Below, in pieces: positions 7,815-14,783 of a stretch of DNA of 39,919 nucleotides. The DNA is taken from assembly GCA_943328795.2 (NCBI GenBank), contig CALQBK020000024.1, positions 1 to 39,919 of the forward strand, in the 5' to 3' direction. The DNA comes from Bifidobacterium breve (lineage in GTDB: Bacteria; Myxococcota_A; UBA796; SXON01). The first letter of the stretch is position 1. The number at the start of each line of letters is the position of its first letter. A program made the position numbers and the translations under genes. Below the pieces are notes generated by a model. The model worked only from the letters and a program-made list of their open reading frames with translations. It made no database searches and had not been told where the DNA came from.

Positions 7815-8960
7815 CTACGCGACCGTCCGGCCCAGGAGGGCCGCGTACACGTCGAAGATGCCGCGGATCACGCGCTCGTCGGCGAAGTGCGCGAGCACGC
7901 GCTCTCGCCCGGAAGCGCCCATTCGAGCGCGCAGCGCGGGGTCGACGATGAGCTTGCGCAGGGCGTCGGTGAGCGCGTGGGCGTCCCGGGCGGGCACGAT
8001 GAACCCGGTCTCTCCGTGCACGACGGCGTCCCGGCAACCCGGCATGTCGGACGTGACGGAGGGCCGGCCCGAAGCGGCGGCCTCGAGCAAGAACAGCGGC
8101 AGGCCCTCCCGGTACGCGCTGGGGAGGCAGGCGATGTGCGCCTCCCGGAGCAGCGCCGCGACGTCCTCGACGTAGCCCGGGTTCTCCACCACCCCCTCTG
8201 CGACCCAGCCAGCGAGCACTTCTGCCGGGATCGAGTTGGGGTTGGCCGAGTCTGGCACCCCGGCCAGGACCACTCGGAACGCCAGGCCCTCGGCCCGCAG
8301 GATCCGCGCCGCCTCGACGAGCTCACCGACGCCCTTGTCCCACAGGAGCCGCGACGCGAGGACGATGGTCGGCACCCCGGTGGGCTCCGGGGTCGACGCG
8401 AAGCGCGTGGTGTCCACACCCGACCCGCGGACGAGCACGCACTGGTCGCGCCGCACGATGCCTCGGTCCAGGAACACCTGCTGGTCGTCTTCGTTCTGAA
8501 AGATCACCCGCAGCCGCTTGCTGGACAGAGCGAACTTGAGTGACGTGGTGATCACTCCCTGCAGGGCGCGGCGCTTCCGATCGCCCGGGATGAACGCGTA
8601 GCCTAGCCCCGTGATGCTGTTCACGATCGCGGGTACCCCGGCCAACCGTGCGGCGATCGACCCGTGGAGGGCTGCCTTCACGGAGAGGTGGTGCACAACG
8701 TCGGGTTTCAGGGTGCGGTAAATCCGATGGATCTCGGCGACAGTTCGCGCTTCCTTCAACGGGTTGGTGCCGGTGCGGTCAAGCGTGATCGGGATGACGG
8801 TAAAGCCCTCGGCGCGCAGCTTCAGCGCGGCGTCGCTGACGGGCGCTACGAGCGTGACGTCCATGCCCGCCGACAAGGCCGCTCGGCCGAGCGAGAGCCG
8901 GTGCTTCTGGAACGCCCAGTCCTCGGTCTCGAGGAAGCAAAGGGAGATCGGGGCTGTCAT
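7815..8960 (-). CDS. Glycosyltransferase family 4
   Basis: 381 residues from ATG 8960 (MTAPISLCFLETEDWAFQKH). The N-terminal half contains LKPDVVHHLSVKAALHGSIA and VNSITGLGYAF. The C-terminal half has a donor-binding region, ASRLLWDKGVGELVEAARIL, and the GT4 EX7E motif in YREGLPLFLLEAAASGRP. TSDMPGCRDAVVHGETG follows. It is the same type as the adjacent GT4 at 8957-10150, and the pair probably add successive sugars. The ATGA overlap at 8957-8960 fixes the start. It is the last gene of the upstream sub-operon. Confidence 0.94.
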   Translation of the reverse strand: MTAPISLCFLETEDWAFQKHRLSLGRAALSAGMDVTLVAPVSDAALKLRAEGFTVIPITLDRTGTNPLKEARTVAEIHRIYRTLKPDVVHHLSVKAALHGSIAARLAGVPAIVNSITGLGYAFIPGDRKRRALQGVITTSLKFALSSKRLRVIFQNEDDQQVFLDRGIVRRDQCVLVRGSGVDTTRFASTPEPTGVPTIVLASRLLWDKGVGELVEAARILRAEGLAFRVVLAGVPDSANPNSIPAEVLAGWVAEGVVENPGYVEDVAALLREAHIACLPSAYREGLPLFLLEAAASGRPSVTSDMPGCRDAVVHGETGFIVPARDAHALTDALRKLIVDPALRARMGASGRERVLAHFADERVIRGIFDVYAALLGRTVA

Positions 8961-10150
8961 GACGCCATCCGCGCCGGAACCGCCGTGGAGGCGGGCGTCC
9001 CGTTCTCGGCCAGGAGCGCAGCGTAGGTCTGCGCGATCGCCTCCCAGATGCGCTCGCGCCGGAACTCGGACTCGACGCGCGCGCGCCCGGCCCGCCCGTG
9101 GGCAGCGCGGAGCGTGGGGTCGGTGACGTATCGCTCGAGCGCGGCCTCCAGGGCGCCGGCGTCGGCTGGCGGGACGAGCGTGCCCGTGAGCTGGTCCGCG
9201 ACCGCGTCGACGCAGCCGGGGATCCGCGTCGCGACGACGGGCAACCCCATCGCCGCGGCCTCGAGTGGCACGTTGGGGAACCCCTCGCGGTAGGTCGGCA
9301 GCGTGACGATGTCCATGGCCGCGTACAGGGCGGCCGTCTCTCGCGTGAAGCCGACGATGTGCACGCGCTCGTCGGACTCCAGCGCGGATCGCACGCTCCC
9401 CGGCACGGGGTCCTGGTCCTCCCACGGTCCGACGAGCACCAGATGCAGCGCGGGGTGCCGCTCGCGCAGCCCCCTCCAAGCCGAAGCCAGCTCCACCACG
9501 CCCTTGTCCTTCACGAGCCGCCCGACGAAGCCGACGACGACGGCGTCGTCCGGCACCCCAAGCTTGGCGCGTACGCTCGCACGCGTCCCACCCGGCAGCC
9601 GCGCGGGGTTGAACCGGCCGTCAGAGTCCACGCCGTTCCCGCTCCCCGCGAGCATGACGACGATGGCGTCAGGTGAGCACAGCGCCTCGGCGATCGCCAC
9701 TTCGCGCAGCGAGTGGCTCACGCAGATCACCCGCGACGCGAGGGCGCACGACACGCGCTCGGTCGCCACGAGCAACGCCCGCTTGGGGCCCTTGGCGGTC
9801 ATCAGCGGCAGCCCGCGCATGTGGTAGACCCGCACGGGCACCCCTGCGAGCGTCGCGCTGATCATCCCCAGCAGGCCGCCCTTCGGCGTGTGCGCGTGCA
9901 CGATGTCCGGTCGCACGTCCCGGAAGATGCGCCACAGGCGGAGCACGGTGCGAAGGTCTGCCAGCGGGGTGACCCGCCGCGGCATCGGCACCGCGTAGGC
10001 GGTGACGTGCTCCTGCTCCGCGAAGGCGTCCAGCTGCTCACCGGGCGAGGTCACGACGCTGACGGCGTAGCCAAGGCCCTGCATGTACCCGACCTGGCCC
10101 CGTAGGAAGAGGAGCGAATCGGGGACCGTGGTGACGTGGACGAGCTTCAC
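8957..10150 (-). CDS. Glycosyltransferase family 4 (PglA/CapM-like)
   Basis: 397 residues beginning MKLVHVTTVPDSLLFLRGQV. Motifs include VRPDIVHAHTPKGGLLGMIS, VYHMRGLPLMTAKGPKRALL, VGFVGRLVKDKGVVELA and YREGFPNVPLEAAAMGLPVV (EX7E). The HAHTPKGG signature is common in GT4 enzymes that add the second sugar to a lipid-linked bacillosamine- or FucNAc-type residue. Its place directly after the PglE-like gene supports that, but the actual donor is inference. ATGA overlaps join it to both neighbours. Confidence 0.93.
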   Translation of the reverse strand: MKLVHVTTVPDSLLFLRGQVGYMQGLGYAVSVVTSPGEQLDAFAEQEHVTAYAVPMPRRVTPLADLRTVLRLWRIFRDVRPDIVHAHTPKGGLLGMISATLAGVPVRVYHMRGLPLMTAKGPKRALLVATERVSCALASRVICVSHSLREVAIAEALCSPDAIVVMLAGSGNGVDSDGRFNPARLPGGTRASVRAKLGVPDDAVVVGFVGRLVKDKGVVELASAWRGLRERHPALHLVLVGPWEDQDPVPGSVRSALESDERVHIVGFTRETAALYAAMDIVTLPTYREGFPNVPLEAAAMGLPVVATRIPGCVDAVADQLTGTLVPPADAGALEAALERYVTDPTLRAAHGRAGRARVESEFRRERIWEAIAQTYAALLAENGTPASTAVPARMAS

Positions 10151-11289
10151 TGCGCCCCGAAGCGGGCCCGGGTGGTCCGAATGACGTGATTTTGCTCGTC
10201 CTCCGTCAGGTTACTGGAGCTCGGCAGGCAGATCCCGCGGGCGAACAGGTCCGCCGCGACGTCCCCGCCGACGGTCTCGGAGTCTCGAAACAGGGGTTGA
10301 AGGTGCATCGGCTTCCACACCGGGCGCGACTCGACGTTGGCGTCGTTCAACGCGCGGATCAGCGCGTCTCGGTCCGGCCCCCCGGCGCCGTCGACCAGCA
10401 GCACGGAGAGCCAGTTCGTGTGCCGTCCGAAGCTCGCCTGCGGCATCAGCGAGAGCGCCGGGATGTCCGCCAGCGCGTCCCGGTACCGGAACGCGATCTC
10501 CCGCCGGCGCCGCACGCGGTCCTCGAGCACCATCAACTGGCCGCGCCCGATGCCGGCGAGCACGTTGCTGAGCCGGTAGTTGTAGCCGACCTCGGTGTGG
10601 TCGTACGCGATCCCAGGGTTGCGTGCCTGGGTCGACCAGAACCGCGCCTTCTCCACCGCAGCACGGTCCCGGGCGACGAGCATGCCGCCGCCGGTCGTGG
10701 TGATGATCTTGTTCCCGTTGAAGGAGAACGTGCTCACCGGCGCGCGTGTGCCGACCGGCTTGCCCTTGTACTGGGTGCCGAGCGCCTCCGCAGCGTCCTC
10801 CAACACCGGCACCCCGTGCCGCGCGCAGACCTCGAAGATCGCGTCCAGGTCGGCGCTCTGGCCATACAGGTGAACGACGATGACCGCGCGCGGCAGCCGC
10901 CCCTCGCGCGCCCGTGCGTCCAGGACCTGCGCGAGCAGCGCGGGATCCATGTTCCAGGACGCGCGCTCGCTGTCGATGAAGGTGGTCCGCGCGCCGAGCC
11001 AGCCGACGGGGTTCACGCTCGCGACGAACGTGAGCGTCGGCGCGAGGACCTCGTCGCCGGGTCCGACTCCCAAGAGGCGCAGGCCGAGATGGATCGCGGC
11101 CGTCCCGCTGCCGAGCGCGAGCGCACAGCCGGGCTCCAGCCCGAGGAGATCGCAAAACTCTTTCTCGAACGCGTCGATGTTCGGCCCTACCGTCGAGAGC
11201 CAGTTGGTGGCGAACGCCTCGCGAACGAACACCTCCTCCTGGGCGCCCATGTGTGGGACCGACATCAGGATTCGCTTTTTCGGGATCAT
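10147..11289 (-). CDS. PglE/EpsN/LegC-type UDP-4-keto-sugar aminotransferase
   Basis: 380 residues of fold-type I PLP enzyme. MSVPHMGAQEEVFVREAF, TNWLSTVGPNIDAFEKEF and ALGSGTAAIHLGLRL match this subgroup. The PLP Asp is in VPVLEDAAEALGTQYKGKP, and the Schiff-base Lys lies in STFSFNGNKIITTTGGGML, a signature typical of PglE/LegC/EpsN enzymes. It is predicted to aminate C4 of a UDP-4-keto-6-deoxy-GlcNAc, the product expected from the dehydratase at 12824-14773. ATGA overlaps link it to the acetyltransferase and to the PglA-like transferase. Confidence 0.93.
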   Translation of the reverse strand: MIPKKRILMSVPHMGAQEEVFVREAFATNWLSTVGPNIDAFEKEFCDLLGLEPGCALALGSGTAAIHLGLRLLGVGPGDEVLAPTLTFVASVNPVGWLGARTTFIDSERASWNMDPALLAQVLDARAREGRLPRAVIVVHLYGQSADLDAIFEVCARHGVPVLEDAAEALGTQYKGKPVGTRAPVSTFSFNGNKIITTTGGGMLVARDRAAVEKARFWSTQARNPGIAYDHTEVGYNYRLSNVLAGIGRGQLMVLEDRVRRRREIAFRYRDALADIPALSLMPQASFGRHTNWLSVLLVDGAGGPDRDALIRALNDANVESRPVWKPMHLQPLFRDSETVGGDVAADLFARGICLPSSSNLTEDEQNHVIRTTRARFGAQ

Positions 11290-11987
11290 GGGCGGACTCG
11301 CTGGTGCGGGGCGTCGGGTTCGTTAGAAGGGGGCGCGGGTTCCCGGTGGAGAGGACGTGCCGGCACGCCGACCACCGTAATCCCGGGCGGGACATCTCGC
11401 GTGACCACCGCGCCGGCGCCCACGGTCGCGCCGTCGCCTACGGTGAGCCCCTGGAGGACCTGCGCGCCGGTGCCGATCAGCACGCCGTCACCGATGGTTA
11501 CGGCGCCCGAGAGGTTGGCGCCTGGGTTGATCACGCTGCCGCGGCCGACGCGGGTTTCGTGCCCGATCGTGCACGAATTATTGACCATCGCGAAGGCGCC
11601 GAGGTGGACGTTCACCGTCGCCACCACCCCGGGGTGCACCAACACGCCGGGTCCGATGGTGCAAGAGCCGCGATCGAAGAGGACCGACGGGTGGATGACG
11701 GACGGCCACGGGGTGTCCGCGCCCCCGAGCGCCGCGACCAGGTCGGCGGCGACCTTCAGCCGCGCGCGCGGGGTCCCGATACCGATGACGATGCCGGCGA
11801 GCTCGGCTTCGTGGTCCCGGATCCAGCCGTAGTCGCCGAGCACCCGCTCACGGCTGTCGAGGGGGCCGAGGCGCGAGAGGTCGGTCACCACGAACCCGCA
11901 CACCTCCCACGTCGGGTACGCGGCCGCGACGATCCACGCTGTCTCGCGGGCCTGGCCGCCGGCGCCGACGATGACGACGCGGGTCAA
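11286..11987 (-). CDS. PglD/NeuD-family sugar O/N-acyltransferase
   Basis: 233 residues. The N-terminal Rossmann-like domain starts MTRVVIVGAGGQARETAWIV. It is followed by a left-handed beta-helix with hexapeptide repeats (SCTIGPGVLVHPGVVATVNV, NSCTIGHETRVGRGSVINPG, GVLIGTGAQVLQGLTVGDGA) and the cap VVGVPARPL. The His in IGHE is the expected catalytic base. In PglD-type enzymes the amino group made by PglE is acetylated with acetyl-CoA. The gene sits between the PGT and the aminotransferase with ATGA overlaps, giving the order PglC-PglD-PglE. Confidence 0.94.
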   Translation of the reverse strand: MTRVVIVGAGGQARETAWIVAAAYPTWEVCGFVVTDLSRLGPLDSRERVLGDYGWIRDHEAELAGIVIGIGTPRARLKVAADLVAALGGADTPWPSVIHPSVLFDRGSCTIGPGVLVHPGVVATVNVHLGAFAMVNNSCTIGHETRVGRGSVINPGANLSGAVTIGDGVLIGTGAQVLQGLTVGDGATVGAGAVVTRDVPPGITVVGVPARPLHREPAPPSNEPDAPHQRVRP

Positions 11988-12592
11988 GCCGCCCCCGCCG
12001 GGCTGCCCATGAATTCGGGCATCGTCGCGTTGCCCGCGCTCGAGATCCCCGACGCCCCCACCACCCGCGCGGCCGTCATCAGCAGGATCTTCGCGTCCAG
12101 GCCGAGGCTCCAGTGGTCGATGTACCAGGTGTCCAGCCGGAACTTCTCCTCCCAGGAGATCGCGTTCCGCCCATTCACCTGCGCCCAGCCCGTCAGCCCC
12201 GGGCGCATCTCGTGGCGGCGGGCCTGGGCGGGGCTGTACCGGGGGCCGTACTGTACGAGCAGGGGCCGCGGGCCGACGAGGCTCATCTCGCCGCGCAGGA
12301 CGTTGATCAGCTGGGGCAGCTCGTCCACGCTGCTGGTGCGAAGCAGACGGCCCAGGGCGCCGAGGCGCTCGGCATCCGACCGCGGCGTGCCGTCGGCGTT
12401 CGTGGCGGGCCCCATCGTGCGCAGCTTGTAGAGCCGAAACCGCGCGCCGTGGAGGCCGAGCCGCTCCTGCACGAAGATCGCGTCACCGCCGCCCTCGAGC
12501 CGGATCGCGACCATGGCCACGCCGAGCACTGGCGCGGTGAGCACCAGGAGGGACGCCGCCCCGACCCTGTCCACCAGCGCCTTGATCCGCAT
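11984..12592 (-). CDS. PglC-type polyprenyl-phosphate sugar-1-phosphate transferase
   Basis: 202 residues from ATG 12592 (MRIKALVDRVGAASLLVLTA), giving the short N-terminus before the membrane helix that is normal for PglC-type enzymes. The alternative start at 12625 (MSGGTPGFRG) has a good GGGAG and is equally possible. Diagnostic boxes are FVQERLGLHGARFRLYKLRT, the catalytic Asp-Glu in SVDELPQLINVLRGEMSLVG, GPRPLLVQYG and RPGLTGWAQVNGRNAISWEE. It loads the first sugar-phosphate onto undecaprenyl phosphate. It is the first gene of the minus-strand glycan operon, divergent from the dehydratase, and translationally coupled to the PglD-like gene. Confidence 0.94.
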   Translation of the reverse strand: MRIKALVDRVGAASLLVLTAPVLGVAMVAIRLEGGGDAIFVQERLGLHGARFRLYKLRTMGPATNADGTPRSDAERLGALGRLLRTSSVDELPQLINVLRGEMSLVGPRPLLVQYGPRYSPAQARRHEMRPGLTGWAQVNGRNAISWEEKFRLDTWYIDHWSLGLDAKILLMTAARVVGASGISSAGNATMPEFMGSPAGAA

Positions 12593-12823
12593 GGCGCCTC
12601 TGAAGCCGGGGGTTCCTCCTGACATGTGGGCTCCCATCTCCAGTTGGGACCCCAACGGTAGCCCGGTGCGGGGCGGTCGCAAAGCGCGAGATCCCCGGAG
12701 GCGCCTGGCGGGACGGCATTTTGTCCCCGGCGGGGGTACACCCCGACGGGCGAGATCCGATCTTTGGCTCGCTACGTACGGGTTATCGAGTAATGTCCGC
12801 TACAAGTGTCTTGGGAGTTGAAA
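12593..12823. promoter_or_regulatory. Divergent promoter region of the glycan locus
   Basis: This stretch separates the divergent PGT and dehydratase genes, so it should hold promoters for both. GC-rich inverted elements such as GGGGTACACCCC lie near 12734-12745, and AT-richer DNA (GGTTATCGAGTAATG) lies at 12781-12795 just upstream of the dehydratase. A Shine-Dalgarno GGGAG at 12813-12817 is placed six bases before GTG 12824. No -35/-10 pair can be called with confidence. Confidence 0.4.
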
Positions 12824-14773
12824 GTGCCGAAGTCGAAGCTCGTGAGCCGCTCCTTCATCGTGTACGCGCACGACGTGTTCATGGCCGCCGCGTCGTTCCT
12901 CGTCGCGCTGTACTTGCGGCTCGGGAACTACATGTTCACGATGCCGCAGAGCTGGCTGGTGGTGAACACGGTGCTGTTCACGGTGTGCGCCGCGGGCGTG
13001 TTCCGCGTGATGGGGCTTTACCGGGGCCTCTGGCGGTTCGCGTCGTTGAACGACCTGCTCGCGATCACCCGCGCGGTGCTCGCGACGATGCTCGTCTACG
13101 TGCCGCTCACCTTCGTTGTCACGCGCTTGGACCAGTGGCCGCGCTCGCTTGTCGTGATCCAGGCGCTGGTGTTGATGGTGATGATCGGCGCGCCGCGGTT
13201 CGCCTACCGCCTGTTCAAGGACGGCCGGCTCGACCTGCGCCGGAGCACCGAGAAGCGCGTGCCCACGCTGCTCATCGGGTCCGGGAGCGGCGCGGAGATG
13301 TTCATGCGGGCGATGGACCAGACCGACGGGCAGTACCGCGTGCTGGGCATCATCGAGACGGAGCGCGCGCGCGTTGGCCACCGGATGCACGGGATCGACG
13401 TGCTCGGGCACGTGGATGACAACCTGGAGGCGTTGATCGAGCGGCTCGGGAACGAGGGTGAGAAGCCCCAGCGCCTGGTCATCACCAGCGACGATCTGCG
13501 CGGAGACTCGGTCAGCGCGCTGCTTGCGCTCACGGACAAGCTCGGGATCGCGCTCTCTCGCCTGCCCAAGCTCACCGAGTTCAAGCACGGCGTGTCGGAC
13601 CGCCTCGAGGTGCGCCCCATCGCGATCGAAGACCTGCTCAACCGCCCGCAGACGGTGCTGGACCGCGTCGGGATGCGTGACCTGATCGAGGGCCGCTGCG
13701 TGCTCGTGACCGGCGCCGGCGGCAGCATCGGCAGCGAGCTGGTACGCCAGATCTCGGACTTTCGCCCGAAGCGGCTCTTGCTCGTGGACAACTCCGAGTA
13801 CCAGCTGTACCTGATCGACATGGAGATCTCCGAGCGGCACAAGGACCTCCCCCGCGCCCCGATCCTGGCGGACGTGCGCGACCGCGACAAGATCTTCGCG
13901 GTGCTCGGCGCCGAGCGCCCCGAGCTCGTGTTCCACGCGGCGGCGCTCAAGCACGTGCCGATGGTGGAGATGCACCCGACCGAGGGTGTGCTCACCAACG
14001 TGCACGGCAGCCGCAACGTCGCGGACGCCTGCCGCGCCGTGGGCGTTCGAGCGATGGTGATGATCTCGACGGACAAGGCGGTGAACCCGACCAACGTGAT
14101 GGGCGCGACCAAGCGCCTGGCAGAGAGCTACTGCCAGGCCCTGGACCTGGTGGACTCCGAGCGGCAAGGCGGCACGCGGTTCGTGACCGTGCGGTTTGGG
14201 AACGTGCTCGGGTCGACGGGCTCGGTCGTCCCGCTGTTCCAGAAGCAGCTCGCGCGGGGCGGGCCCATCACCGTGACGCACCCGGACATCGAGCGGTACT
14301 TCATGACCATCCGAGAGGCCGTCGAGCTCGTGCTGCAGGCGTCCGTGCTGCGGAGCCGGGAGGTGCACGGGGAGGCCGTCGGCGGGCGGCTGTTCGTGCT
14401 GGACATGGGCGACCCCGTGCGGATCGTGAACCTCGCGAAGCAGATGATCCGGCTCGCGGGGCTCAAGCCGGACGAGGACATCAAGATCACGTTCACCGGC
14501 ATGCGGCCCGGCGAGAAGCTGAAGGAGGAGCTGTTCCACAACGCGGAGGAGCTCGTCCCCACCTCGGTGAAGGGCATCCAGCTCGCGTCGCCGCGTACTG
14601 TCGACAACGCCGTCCTCGCACGCGCGCTCGACGGCCTCGTGGACTGCGCGCGCACGGGGCACACCGAGGCCACGCTGATCCGGCTGCGCCAGCTCGTCCC
14701 CGAGTACGAGGCGAGCGTCGGCCCGGTCGAGGCCGCGCTCGCGGCGAAGGCGCTGACGGACCGCGTGAACTAG
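12824..14773 (+). CDS. Membrane-anchored nucleotide-sugar 4,6-dehydratase (FlaA1/WbpM/PglF/CapD family)
   Basis: 649 residues. GTG 12824 is chosen because GGGAG ends six bases before it; an in-frame GTG at 12806 lacks this. About four transmembrane segments occupy residues 10-120 (FMAAASFLVALYLRLGNYMF; ARAVLATMLVYVPLTFVVTR and following). A CoA-binding-like domain follows, then an SDR domain from about residue 290 with NAD motif VLVTGAGGSIGSELVRQ. The active site reads STDKAVNPTNVMGATKR, with Met where most SDRs have Tyr, as in the SMK triad of WbpM/FlaA1. Expected reaction: UDP-GlcNAc to UDP-4-keto-6-deoxy sugar, feeding the PglE and PglD homologues opposite. Confidence 0.95.
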   Translation: MPKSKLVSRSFIVYAHDVFMAAASFLVALYLRLGNYMFTMPQSWLVVNTVLFTVCAAGVFRVMGLYRGLWRFASLNDLLAITRAVLATMLVYVPLTFVVTRLDQWPRSLVVIQALVLMVMIGAPRFAYRLFKDGRLDLRRSTEKRVPTLLIGSGSGAEMFMRAMDQTDGQYRVLGIIETERARVGHRMHGIDVLGHVDDNLEALIERLGNEGEKPQRLVITSDDLRGDSVSALLALTDKLGIALSRLPKLTEFKHGVSDRLEVRPIAIEDLLNRPQTVLDRVGMRDLIEGRCVLVTGAGGSIGSELVRQISDFRPKRLLLVDNSEYQLYLIDMEISERHKDLPRAPILADVRDRDKIFAVLGAERPELVFHAAALKHVPMVEMHPTEGVLTNVHGSRNVADACRAVGVRAMVMISTDKAVNPTNVMGATKRLAESYCQALDLVDSERQGGTRFVTVRFGNVLGSTGSVVPLFQKQLARGGPITVTHPDIERYFMTIREAVELVLQASVLRSREVHGEAVGGRLFVLDMGDPVRIVNLAKQMIRLAGLKPDEDIKITFTGMRPGEKLKEELFHNAEELVPTSVKGIQLASPRTVDNAVLARALDGLVDCARTGHTEATLIRLRQLVPEYEASVGPVEAALAAKALTDRVN

Positions 14774-14783
14774 CCGGCGGCTA
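14771..14783. terminator. Small palindrome covering both stop codons of convergent genes
   Basis: TAGCCGGCGGCTA is a perfect 5-bp inverted repeat with a 3-base centre. It contains the TAG of the dehydratase (14771-14773) and, on the other strand, the TAG of the propeller lipoprotein (14781-14783). The genes are only 7 bases apart. There is no T-run, so termination here is only a suggestion. Confidence 0.3.
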
